A stretch of 19,572 nt of DNA from an uncultured Fretibacterium sp. Its GTDB lineage: Bacteria > Synergistota > Synergistia > Synergistales > Aminobacteriaceae. The translations under genes and the position numbers were made by a program. Below, piece by piece: positions 1 through 5,540 of the stretch. Position 1 is the first letter of the stretch; each line of letters opens with the position of its first letter. The stretch covers positions 1-19,572 of the forward strand of contig CALAUZ010000426.1 in the NCBI GenBank assembly GCA_937892105.1. Reading direction: 5' to 3'. The notes beneath the pieces are model-generated. The model did no database searches, was not told the DNA's origin, and was given only the letters and a program-made list of their open reading frames with translations.

Positions 1-244
1 TATAGCACTCTACAAACTCTTCTTTTTTCTGTTTTCGTATCTTGGCATTGACAGCAGCAAATCCACGCAATCCTGGTACATAATTTCTCACCGACTGCTT
101 AGGAATAAGCCAAACCCTTTTCCCTATTCGGCAAGCATTAGGAAGCCCACCGTCCCGGCACAATTGAGCAACATAACGCTTCGTCAGCTTCAGGCATTCC
201 GCTGCCTCTTCCGTTGTCATAAAACCATCCACATCTTTTATCAT
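1..244 (-). CDS. Excisionase-like helix-turn-helix protein (3' end beyond window)
   Basis: The frame is open from an ATG at 242-244 to the window edge, giving 81 codons without a stop. The protein starts MIKDVDGFMTTEEAAECLKL and continues with the pattern LCRDGGLPNACRIGKRVWLI followed by PK. This is the HTH_17/excisionase-type DNA-binding fold: a helix pair that reads 'xxAAxxLxxxxxxVxxLCxxGxLxxAxxxGxxWxIPKxxxxxY'. A good ribosome binding site (AAGGAAGG) lies 8 nt before the ATG. The protein is a paralogue of the products at 938-1189 and 1179-1520, sharing the W-x-IPK core. Such proteins usually bind element DNA as recombination directionality factors or repressors; the exact role here is inference. 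The C-terminus lies outside the window. Confidence 0.85.
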   Translation of the reverse strand, partial: MIKDVDGFMTTEEAAECLKLTKRYVAQLCRDGGLPNACRIGKRVWLIPKQSVRNYVPGLRGFAAVNAKIRKQKKEEFVECY

Positions 245-281
245 GAAGACTACCTTCCTTTCATTAATTTACTTACGTGGA

Positions 282-309
282 ATTATAACATAAATATTAC
301 GTTTTACAA
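282..309 (-). promoter_or_regulatory. Promoter of the left-edge HTH gene
   Basis: On the minus strand a -35 TTGTAA (304-309) and a perfect -10 TATAAT (282-287) are separated by 16 nt, about 40 nt before the start codon. TTACGT occurs twice around the -10 (near 273 and 297), which could be an operator; that is a guess. Confidence 0.6.
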
Positions 310-355
310 ACCAGCATAAACACTATATTTTTAAATAAATAAGTAACTCTACGGA

Positions 356-383
356 TTACAAAATCTTCCTTAAGAGTTATAAT
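356..383 (+). promoter_or_regulatory. Promoter of the DUF488-family gene
   Basis: TTACAA (356-361) and TATAAT (378-383) are spaced by 16 nt, about 30 nt before the start codon at 414. It diverges from the promoter at 282-309. Confidence 0.6.
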
Positions 384-413
384 ATTCGGTGAAAGTAAAG
401 GAGATTGATAATT

Positions 414-819
414 ATGATTTTTACATCGTATTTTGCTAGTAGGTTAGTAAAAGGAAAAAGGTTTAGGTTGGTTTCGATTAGTTTGGTAACTCGGTATTGT
501 AAGTGTGAGCGGTATAAAAAATTAGCTCCTACACGAGAGATGATTGAGTTGGCTCACGAAGGAAAATTTGACGAGTACACCAGGCTTTATCGAGATGAAA
601 TTTTGAGCAAACTTGACCCCCTTTGAAGTGTGGAAAGAGCTTGATGGGTCGGTCTTGTTATGTTGGGAAAAAAGTGGGGCATTCTGTCATAGAAGATTGG
701 TGGCGGAATGGTTAGAAGATGCCGTAGGGGAAAAAGTCCAAGAGCTTGATGAAGATAGTGCAACAGCTTTTGAGTTGATGACCGCTCTGAAAGAAGCTCA
801 AGCCCGAAAAAATAGATAG
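414..819 (+). pseudogene. DUF488-family protein, split by a one-base frameshift
   Basis: Two overlapping frames give the two halves of one DUF488-family protein. The first half starts MIFTSYFASRL and continues through YKKLAPT to SKLDP. The second half continues FEVWKELDGSVLLCWEKSG and then FCHRRLVAEWL, the family's typical C-terminal motif (CxEK...CHR..V..WL). The frame changes at a run of five C at 617-621; deleting one C restores a protein of about 134 residues, close to family size. The start at 414 is chosen because AAAGGAG (397-403) stands 10 nt upstream and the family begins MxFTSYFA; a TTG at 405 is an alternative. The family's biochemical role is poorly known. The break may be a real mutation, slippage or a sequencing error in the homopolymer. 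Confidence 0.8.
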
Positions 820-843
820 CATATCCAGGAATGGATTGTTCGT

Positions 844-870
844 AGGGGGGTGTTAAGCCCCCTTGTTTTT
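844..870 (+). terminator. Rho-independent terminator after the DUF488-family gene
   Basis: AGGGGG(G), a TGTTAA(G) loop, CCCCCT and then a TTGTTTTT tail form a GC-rich hairpin with a T tract, 24 nt after the stop codon of the upstream gene. Confidence 0.8.
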
Positions 871-937
871 ACTCCAACGAGTGAAGAGTATGGGGCTTGG
901 CCGGAACTTCACAGACTGCTCAGGCATCAGGGAATAA

Positions 938-1189
938 TTATGCAATGTCATTACTACATGACCTACGTTTTACCCTTATGCGCTTGTTACGTGGCTGTGT
1001 TGCTACATAAACCAAAAGTTCATCTTTAGGGATAACCCAAGTCTGCCCCATCTTACAAGCTCCTTTTAATTCTCCCTTTTCACAAAGCCACGCTACATGC
1101 CTCTGTGAGCGGATTACTCCATGCTGCTTCATTATTCCTACAGCATCTTTCGTCGTTACAATTTTAGTCGTTACAAAATTATTTATCAT
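938..1189 (-). CDS. Excisionase-like helix-turn-helix protein, 83 aa
   Basis: A small basic protein with the HTH_17-type core: GIMKQHGVIRSQRHVAWLCE, then KGELKGACKMGQTWVIPKDE, and a basic tail (RNKRIRVKRR). The core matches the upstream neighbour (GKLQGAMKLGCQWIIPKK), so the two are paralogues. The ATG overlaps the last 11 bases of the upstream gene and has its own site (GGGAGG, 7 nt upstream), so the pair is translationally coupled. The likely role is DNA binding as excisionase or repressor; no partner integrase is intact nearby on this side. No nearby terminator was seen; the gene converges with the DUF488-family terminator. Confidence 0.8.
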   Translation of the reverse strand: MINNFVTTKIVTTKDAVGIMKQHGVIRSQRHVAWLCEKGELKGACKMGQTWVIPKDELLVYVATQPRNKRIRVKRRSCSNDIA

Positions 1190-1520
1190 CCTTTAACCTC
1201 CCGCGTATGGTCTTGGCCGGATTTAGCAGAGCATAAAACTCATTGGCAAAAGACTCGTCTATTATTAACGCCTGTCCAATATTGCCAGCTTCTTGACACT
1301 TTTCATTAAAAGCCTTTTGATTTGTCCTTTGCTTCTCCCAATATAGTTCAAACCCACGCGCACCGGGCTTATATTCCATAAGTACCTTTTTAGGGATTAT
1401 CCACTGACAACCCAGTTTCATAGCCCCTTGTAACTTCCCATCTATGCATAAACGTCTTATATGACCAGTCGAAAGCCTTTTTATCTTTGCGGCTTGACTG
1501 ATAGTTACGAAGTCTTCCAT
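1179..1520 (-). CDS. Excisionase-like helix-turn-helix protein, 113 aa
   Basis: The protein begins MEDFVTISQAAKIKRLSTGH, the first helix of an HTH_17 domain, and continues through IRRLCIDGKLQGAMKLG and the WIIPKK motif to about residue 55. A hydrophilic C-terminal half follows with no family I recognise. The start is set by the paralogue alignment; upstream is a weak purine-rich site (GGGGGCGG) about 7 nt away. It is the first gene of a two-gene operon with the 83-residue paralogue, and an extended -10 promoter lies about 30 nt upstream. It is divergent from the RNA array that starts at 1641, so it may control it; that link is inference. Confidence 0.8.
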   Translation of the reverse strand: MEDFVTISQAAKIKRLSTGHIRRLCIDGKLQGAMKLGCQWIIPKKVLMEYKPGARGFELYWEKQRTNQKAFNEKCQEAGNIGQALIIDESFANEFYALLNPAKTIRGRLKDDK

Positions 1521-1550
1521 ATTGAGCCGCCCCCATCATTTTTTATATCT

Positions 1551-1559
1551 ATTATACCA
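1551..1559 (-). promoter_or_regulatory. Extended -10 promoter of the HTH gene pair
   Basis: The minus strand reads TGGTATAAT, a TGn extended -10 with a perfect TATAAT, about 30 nt before the ATG at 1520. No clear -35 hexamer is visible. Confidence 0.5.
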
Positions 1560-1609
1560 ACGAAGTCAATCTCATTATCGCTTATAATATTAATGCGTAA
1601 TTCTACCTA

Positions 1610-1637
1610 TTGTATTTAGAGCGACATCGTGTATAAT
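1610..1637 (+). promoter_or_regulatory. Promoter of the first RNA unit
   Basis: TTGTAT (1610-1615), 16 nt, then TATAAT (1632-1637). The predicted start falls on the first bases of the unit-1 outer stem (GTGCGTAATC, 1641-1650). The third unit has the same TATAATAGTGTGCGTAAT context at 1916-1933. Confidence 0.6.
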
Positions 1638-1640
1638 AGT

Positions 1641-1771
1641 GTGCGTAATCGGGAAGCGGCAAGTAAAAGCCAAAACCTTGAGCTACTTGACAACTAACGT
1701 GAAGGCATGAAGTCCTAATCAGGAAGTCTCCCTGACACCGAACGGCCATTTTAGCCATTTAGATTACGCAC
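1641..1771 (+). ncRNA. Putative structured RNA, unit 1 of a three-unit array
   Basis: The segment is closed by a perfect 10-bp inverted repeat, GTGCGTAATC (1641-1650) with GATTACGCAC (1762-1771). Inside are CTACTTGACAACTAA (1683-1697), a hairpin TCCT/AGGA (1713-1724) and a hairpin GGC/GCC (1744-1756). Unit 3 keeps the same order: promoter, GTGCGTAAT, a TTGACAA box, GTGAAG..ATGAA, a short hairpin, then the GGC/GCC hairpin. The first hairpin changes sequence between units (TCCT/AGGA versus CCC/GGG) but keeps pairing, which is what a conserved RNA fold would do. A short in-frame reading (VYNSVRNRE...ELLDN) exists, but it is not kept in unit 2. I recognise no RNA family. Function unknown. Confidence 0.5.
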
Positions 1772-1777
1772 AATACA

Positions 1778-1839
1778 GCGTAATCGGGAACAACGGCAAC
1801 TGCACCAAACCCGAACTACTTGACAACTAAATATTGCGC
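1778..1839 (+). ncRNA. Putative structured RNA, short unit 2
   Basis: A 62-nt shortened relative of unit 1. GCGTAAT (1778-1784) can pair with ATTGCGC (1833-1839), with one G-U pair. It shares CGTAATCGGGAA and the identical box CTACTTGACAACTAA (1816-1830) with unit 1. The two 3' hairpins of units 1 and 3 are missing. No separate promoter is clear, so it may be co-transcribed with unit 1. Confidence 0.4.
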
Positions 1840-1924
1840 ACTTAGCAGTAAACTAAGTAAAATTATGGAAGACTTATTCAGCGATTTTACAGATGTAATT
1901 TGCAGCTGGCCGCTGTATAATAGT

Positions 1925-2048
1925 GTGCGTAATAGGGGAAAAAATCCACAAGTTAATTGACAATCAAGAGTGAAGATATGAATACCCAAAAGGGAATTTA
2001 ATCAACACTGGAAGGCCTTTTCAGCCTAAAAAGAATATCGATGTTACG
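1925..2048 (+). ncRNA. Putative structured RNA, unit 3
   Basis: A -10 TATAAT (1916-1921) with the same downstream bases as unit 1 precedes GTGCGTAAT (1925-1933). The box TTAATTGACAATCAA (1953-1967) replaces the unit-1 box. CCC/GGG (1985-1994) and GGC/GCC (2014-2026) form the two hairpins, and CGTAA (1928-1932) can pair with TTACG (2044-2048) as the outer stem. The outer stem is shorter than in unit 1. The -35 region is poor. Confidence 0.45.
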
Positions 2049-2786
2049 TCCGGCTCTGGTTCTCTTCATCTGTGAGTTTGTCATGAGCGCACAGCGAGGA
2101 CTGCGGACTAAAACATAAATCGCTCTATCAGCTAATCGCTAGCGGTTTTCGTACCCATCAGGTAATAGTGAATATAAACTCCCTGAAGCTAAGCTGAAAA
2201 AGCACTAGCAACAAACAAATTTTTTAGGAAGGGCGTATATGCCTAAACAGGCAGGAAAGCGTGAAACTGTTTATAGATGCCAGTGATGTACGACAGTATG
2301 AGGAATGTTTTTTGTGTGAACCAATTCCTGGGAAGACTGGTATGCATAAGAAGGTTACGGACTGTAATCGAGAGGCGGCAGCCCCCCCCAGAGCCATACT
2401 TGTGGAACTTCCTGCGTCGTTTGGTCTCTGTACAGCTCCTGAGGGTAGAACTTCAGGACTTGGCCGTGCTCGCTCTTCAGTATCCTAGTGAACAGTGCGC
2501 ACTAAGCCCCGCGAACCGCACGCGATTGTCGCCACGTATGGACTTGTCACGATTACTGTGTGCGCTAAACGATACATTGAGGAATAATTCTTAAGTGTGC
2601 TACAATTAACTAGCCTGTCATCATGGATTTGGTGATCGGTTCGCACCCTTAATCAAAGAAAGCTGTCGGATATCTTCCAGCCTCGCGGAGCCCCCCTAAT
2701 CCTTCGATAGTTCCTACTTTTCCTGTGTTTTCTGTGATTAAAGAACAGTTTATGTTTTAGGTGACTCCAAGCGGAAGGATTTTATC
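2049..2786. other. Interval without an intact gene
   Basis: Apart from the recombinase scrap I see no supported gene. A ribosome binding site (AGGAAGGG) precedes a 15-codon frame MPKQAGKRETVYRCQ at 2239-2286, which stops at once and may be the start of a lost gene. A run of eight C lies near 2383. A possible promoter for the alpha-galactosidase is TTGAGG (2577-2582), 18 nt, TACAAT (2601-2606), which would leave a leader of about 175 nt. Confidence 0.4.
2430..2545 (-). pseudogene. Worn remnant of a tyrosine recombinase gene
   Basis: Bases 2475-2515 match 17841-17881, inside the integrase gene on the right, at 35 of 41 positions. Read on the minus strand, the segment gives VRGA*CALFTRILK against IRGSEGALFTRILK in the right-hand protein, with a TAG where Glu is expected. 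Further out, the similarity fades within about 40 nt on each side (for example HGQVLKFYPQEL against HVTDDRLTPQSI). It is therefore a scrap of a related recombinase, not a working gene. Alternatively it is a short exchanged segment. The catalytic motifs are not seen. Confidence 0.55.
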
Positions 2787-4982
2787 ATGGCTATTGTATA
2801 TCACGAGGACAATAAAACTTTTTCTCTGCATACGTCGAACACAACCTATCAGCTGAAGATCGGCAACCTTAATTACGTGAAACACTTGTATTATGGCCCC
2901 ACTATGCATGACAAGGATCTAGTTTTCCTCATCAGACAGTATGATCGCGGCTTCTCGGGCAATCCTTATGACTCCTTGAAAGAACGTACATTCTCTCTTG
3001 ATGCGCAGCCTCAGGAGTTTACTACGCAGCAGCAAGGCGACTTCAGGATAAACTCCATCGAGGTCAAAAACTCAGACGGCAGTTTCTCCTTCAACGGAAG
3101 ATATCGTTCTCACAAAGTATACAAAGGGCCTTTCTCTCTCAATGGACTGCCTACCGCCTTTGCTACACCTAACGACACCGTTGATACTCTCGAACTTCTC
3201 ATTGAGGACTCCGTAACGCACGTTCAGGTACGCCTTCTATACTCAGTATTCGAGGAAGCAGATATTATCATGCGAGCTGCTAGGGTTATCAACTGCGGCA
3301 CTTCTACTATCGAGCTGAAAAGGATAATGTCCATTAACATCGATTACATGAACGGCAGTAATCTCGACCTAATATCTCTGCCAGGACGGTACGGCCAAGA
3401 ACGTCAGGTAGAACGGCAGCCCCTAACTCACCACGTTCACAAAATACGAAGCGGCAGGGGAATTTCATCTCACCAGCAGAACCCCTTCGTAGCTCTAGCT
3501 GACAGGACTACAAACGAGGATTACGGCTCTTGCTACGGCTTCGCTCTCATGTATTCAGGCAGTTTCCTAGCAGAAGTTGAACTCGATCAGTATGACCAGG
3601 CAAGGCTGGTTATGGGCATTAACGACAGACTTTTTAGCTATGCTGTCGGGGCTGGGGATTCCTTCGACACACCTGCCGTACTCATGACCTATACCAGCAA
3701 GGGGTTGACTCATATGAGCCATAACTATCACAACTTCTTCAGGGATAACCTCAACAACAGCAAATTCATTAAGGAAGTCAGACGTCCAGTCCTGATTAAC
3801 ACATGGGAAGCAGCGTTCTTCAAGTTTGATGACGTAAAGCTGATTGAGATAGCTAAGGCCGCAAAGAATATGGGCGTAGAGATGATAGTCATGGATGACG
3901 GATGGTATGGCAAACGCGACGACGACAATTCAGGTCTCGGCGATTGGTTTGTCAACGAGAAGAAAATAAAGTGCGGCCTTCAGTCTCTAGTCAGCCAGAT
4001 CAACGACTTGGGGATGAAGTTCGGCATCTGGTTTGAGCCTGAAATGGTCTCGGAAGATTCTGACCTTTTCCGAGCTCATCCTGACTGGGCAATGGAGATA
4101 CCAGGCAGACGTGCGGTTAGAAGCAGAAACCAGTTAGCTCTTGATGTCGGCAGAAAAGAGGTTCAGGACTATCTTATTGAGAGCATTAACAAGATACTAG
4201 ACAGCGCAAATATTTACTACGTTAAATGGGACATCAATCGCGCGATTACTGATCTGTGGTCAAACGCTCTGCCAGCCTCCCAACAGGGCGAGGTCTCTCA
4301 CCGTTACGTACTTGGCCTCTACAGAGTCATGGATGGTATCATCAAAACTCATCCAGACATCATGTTTGAAGGCTGTGCTGGAGGCGGCGGTCGATTTGAC
4401 CCTGCGATGCTCTCCTACTTCGTACAGTATTGGAGTTCAGACAACACAAAGCCACTGGACAACCTGAAGCTTCATTACGGCTCATCCTTCCTTTACCCCG
4501 TTTGCAGTATGGGCGCACACGTCTCTGGTGCCAGCCCTATGGTTCCTCTGGAGACTAAGGCCGCTATTGCTTTGTGCGGAACTTTCGGCTATGAGTTGGA
4601 CGCGACTAAGATGAAGCAGGAAGAACTACAAGCTTGCAAGAAGATGAGTAGCCTCTACCACAAGTACTATGACCTAAACTTCTTCGGCGACTACTACAGG
4701 CTTACAAACCCCTTCGATAACGTTAACCTAGTAGCCTGGGAAAGCGTTGCAAGCGACAAAAGGGAGGCTTTGGTAACCGTAGTAACTGTGAACCTCACAG
4801 TAAACGGCCCCCAAGAATACATAAAGTGCAAGGGGCTTAACCCTGACATACTTTACCGCTTGGATGGTGACGGCAATGGCATAATCGCCTCTGGAATGGC
4901 TCTAATGCACGCTGGTATTCCTATACCAAGAGAGATACCTGAATACACCTCCTTCATCTACCACCTAGTAGCTGTCGATTGA
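2787..4982 (+). CDS. Alpha-galactosidase, GH36 family
   Basis: A complete 731-residue cytoplasmic GH36 retaining alpha-galactosidase that removes terminal alpha-galactose from melibiose, raffinose and related oligosaccharides. The N-terminal beta-sandwich (residues 1 to about 330, with QYDRGFSGNPY near 50) is followed by the TIM barrel starting near LINTWEAAFFKFD (about 336). The motif MDDGWYG is near 368. The nucleophile is Asp482 in YYVKWDINRAI and the acid/base is Asp552 in YWSSDNTKPLDN, matching the spacing in characterised GH36 enzymes. A C-terminal beta domain ends the protein; no signal peptide is present. The start is supported by GGAAGGA 8 nt upstream. The length is usual for the family and no lesion is seen. 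No transporter or regulator gene is adjacent, so import must come from elsewhere. The substrate range is inferred from the family. Confidence 0.95.
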   Translation: MAIVYHEDNKTFSLHTSNTTYQLKIGNLNYVKHLYYGPTMHDKDLVFLIRQYDRGFSGNPYDSLKERTFSLDAQPQEFTTQQQGDFRINSIEVKNSDGSFSFNGRYRSHKVYKGPFSLNGLPTAFATPNDTVDTLELLIEDSVTHVQVRLLYSVFEEADIIMRAARVINCGTSTIELKRIMSINIDYMNGSNLDLISLPGRYGQERQVERQPLTHHVHKIRSGRGISSHQQNPFVALADRTTNEDYGSCYGFALMYSGSFLAEVELDQYDQARLVMGINDRLFSYAVGAGDSFDTPAVLMTYTSKGLTHMSHNYHNFFRDNLNNSKFIKEVRRPVLINTWEAAFFKFDDVKLIEIAKAAKNMGVEMIVMDDGWYGKRDDDNSGLGDWFVNEKKIKCGLQSLVSQINDLGMKFGIWFEPEMVSEDSDLFRAHPDWAMEIPGRRAVRSRNQLALDVGRKEVQDYLIESINKILDSANIYYVKWDINRAITDLWSNALPASQQGEVSHRYVLGLYRVMDGIIKTHPDIMFEGCAGGGGRFDPAMLSYFVQYWSSDNTKPLDNLKLHYGSSFLYPVCSMGAHVSGASPMVPLETKAAIALCGTFGYELDATKMKQEELQACKKMSSLYHKYYDLNFFGDYYRLTNPFDNVNLVAWESVASDKREALVTVVTVNLTVNGPQEYIKCKGLNPDILYRLDGDGNGIIASGMALMHAGIPIPREIPEYTSFIYHLVAVD

Positions 4983-5540
4983 CGCATTAGTCCGCCTGGA
5001 ACATACTTCGAGGCAGCGCACACATACTTTTCGCTGTCTCGATTTATCTACATCTTGGAGTAAGCTTCTGCACTTTGTGTTCGTGGAGTTATGCCGAAAC
5101 ATGGGAATGAAGTTAAACTTTCTGACCGTCATGTAAGCAGGTCTCATGTAGGGTAAGCATCCACCCGTCTAAAGCCTGTAGCGTTAGGCGAAGTTTATAG
5201 AATATAATTCTCTTCCATGAAACGTTTTACTTCGAGCACGAATATTCCGCCCACAACAACGTATTGATGATCCATAGTAAGATAGCCGGTCTAATCTATG
5301 ACCATTGTGTGGTATGCACGAAGGGTGTTGTGGTGCATCATGTCGAGTCGTGGTAGCGTTGTGTTATTGTAGGCTCTGCAGGAGTGAGGAGGCTAGACGG
5401 TGCTGAATACATGAATGGTTATATCCTCAGCTCATACGGTAGATGCCGCCAGACCATAACAATGTGTTGGCATTGAAGATGCTAGAGTCCTCTGCTTTTG
5501 TGCATGTGGAGTATGTCAAGTTTTTGGGGGGGTAATACGA
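4983..5540. other. 558-bp intergenic interval
   Basis: No gene is supported. A short inverted repeat (GCCT...AGGC, about 5177-5192) follows the alpha-galactosidase but lacks a T tract, so it is a poor terminator. Degenerate copies of a TCTGC..TTTGTG..GTGGAGT motif occur near 5070 and 5490, the second inside a repeat described separately. A 26-codon minus-strand frame (MDHQYVVVGGIFVLEVKRFM, about 5275 down to 5196) has no family match and may be debris. Confidence 0.4.
5475..5500. repeat. 26-bp direct repeat, left copy, before the chemoreceptor
   Basis: This copy matches 7717-7742 at 22 of 26 positions, in the same orientation. The two copies bracket the chemoreceptor gene closely, 40 bp before the start and 17 bp after the stop. 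Confidence 0.55.

Noticed and set aside
1641..1771. Retron msr-msd
   Set aside because: Outer inverted repeats fit, but there is no reverse transcriptase gene in the window and the unit is repeated three times, so the call is not supported.
1865..1960. Short plus-strand frame MEDLFSDFTDVICSWPLYNS and onward
   Set aside because: It lacks a ribosome binding site, runs through the promoter of unit 3, and its reading is not kept in the other units.
1641..2048. CRISPR array
   Set aside because: The repeated parts are long, unequal in length (about 60-130 nt) and diverged, with no regular spacers and no cas genes in the window.
2261..2594. Two overlapping plus-strand reading frames (75 and 105 residues)
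   Set aside because: Their second halves are the reverse reading of the recombinase scrap at 2430-2545, and the frames contain no recognisable domain. Only the GTG at 2261 has a moderate ribosome-binding site, so neither is called as a gene.
5177..5192. Terminator after the alpha-galactosidase
   Set aside because: A four-base-pair stem (GCCT/AGGC) with no T tract is too weak to call.
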